NCBI GenBank assembly: GCA_946482345.1
Contig: CAMLRJ010000282.1
Span: 1-5,314, forward strand
DNA length: 5,314 nucleotides
Direction: 5' to 3'
Source of the DNA: an uncultured Cellvibrio sp.
GTDB lineage: Bacteria; Pseudomonadota; Gammaproteobacteria; Pseudomonadales; Cellvibrionaceae
Below the pieces are notes generated by a model. It saw only the letters and a program-made list of their open reading frames with translations. It did not search any database and was not told the origin of the DNA. Positions within the stretch are counted from its first letter, which is position 1, and every line of letters begins with the position of its first letter. This document shows positions 5,172 through 5,314 of this stretch, in pieces. A program made the position numbers and the translations under genes.

Positions 5172-5314
5172 TTAATGATGATGTTTCTTTTTTGGTTTGT
5201 GGCAATTATGACGATGCGATTTGTGACCCGGCTTGTGACACTGGGCACTCGAACTTGATGAACTTGATGAACTTGATGAACTTGATGAACTTGATGAACT
5301 TGATGAACTTGATG
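5172..5314 (-). CDS. Gene 3 (partial): C-terminus of a polyserine protein with His/Lys/Cys-rich tail
   Basis: The end of a third minus-strand gene, entering from beyond the window and stopping at TAA (5172-5174). In the frame used, the window edge opens into an unbroken run of Ser codons (TCA/AGT/TCG), followed by SSAQCHKPGHKSHR, then HNCHKPKKKHHH and the stop. The 24-residue tail after the serines has about 8 His, 6 Lys, one Arg and two Cys, and contains CHKP twice. The HKPKK core is shared with the tail of gene 2, and the Ser tract matches the style of genes 1 and 2. Its position directly upstream of gene 2 suggests a third paralog of the array, although its N-terminal domains are not visible. 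This frame is supported by the Ser-codon run; the repeat is also open in other frames, which give less plausible peptides. Confidence 0.75.
   Translation of the reverse strand, partial: SSSSSSSSSSSSSSSSSSSSSSAQCHKPGHKSHRHNCHKPKKKHHH
5251..5313. repeat. Nonanucleotide tandem repeat, 7 perfect units, cut by the window edge
   Basis: Seven perfect copies of GAACTTGAT on the plus strand, read as TCA AGT TCA-type triplets giving three serines per unit in gene 3. The array runs on beyond the window. The unit differs from the hexamer in gene 1, so the two Ser tracts expanded separately. Confidence 0.95.

Noticed and set aside
5251..5314. Possible CRISPR or other spaced array
   Set aside because: Units are 9 bases in direct tandem with no spacers, and they translate as serine in the frame of gene 3, so this is a coding microsatellite.

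Overview
The window looks like a chromosomal segment of a polysaccharide-degrading gammaproteobacterium, most likely Cellvibrio or a close relative in the Cellvibrionaceae. The reasons are long polyserine linkers in secreted proteins, a C-terminal family-2 carbohydrate-binding module (CBM2), and a Na+-translocating NADH:quinone reductase (nqr) operon of gammaproteobacterial type. This assignment is inference from protein style, not from a marker gene. All supported genes are on the minus strand, so transcription runs from high to low coordinates.

Left part (1-1468): the start of the nqr operon. nqrA (1468 to 131) is complete. nqrB begins 3 bases after the nqrA stop and leaves the window at base 1 after 42 codons. 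Bases 1469-1944 hold no gene. They contain a candidate nqr promoter with a perfect TATAAT, several short dyads that could be operators or leader hairpins, and the terminator of the next gene.

Right part (1945-5314): a tandem array of three paralogous secreted proteins. Gene 1 (3540 to 1945) and gene 2 (5082 to 3952) share one layout: signal peptide, an EF-hand-like Ca-binding loop, a Cys pair, a second Ca-type loop, GLUG-like beta repeats, a second Cys pair, and a closing motif around 'YW.F...Q.LPG'. After a serine tract they diverge. Gene 1 has an 83-residue linker and a CBM2, whereas gene 2 has six serines and an 18-residue Lys/His tail. Gene 3 (from 5314 to 5172, start outside the window) shows only its polyserine tract and a His/Lys/Cys-rich tail, so its membership in the family is inferred. 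Near-identical rho-independent terminators follow genes 1 and 2, which fits duplication of a whole unit. Bases 3541-3951 hold a candidate promoter and a large bulged inverted repeat in the presumed leader of gene 1.

The nqr genes are ordinary energy-metabolism genes. The paralog array is the accessory part: it seems to be a set of exported, probably Ca-stabilised repeat proteins, one of which could bind cellulose or chitin, while one or two carry cationic, possibly metal- or polyanion-binding tails. No enzyme domain is recognisable in the array, so its function remains unknown.
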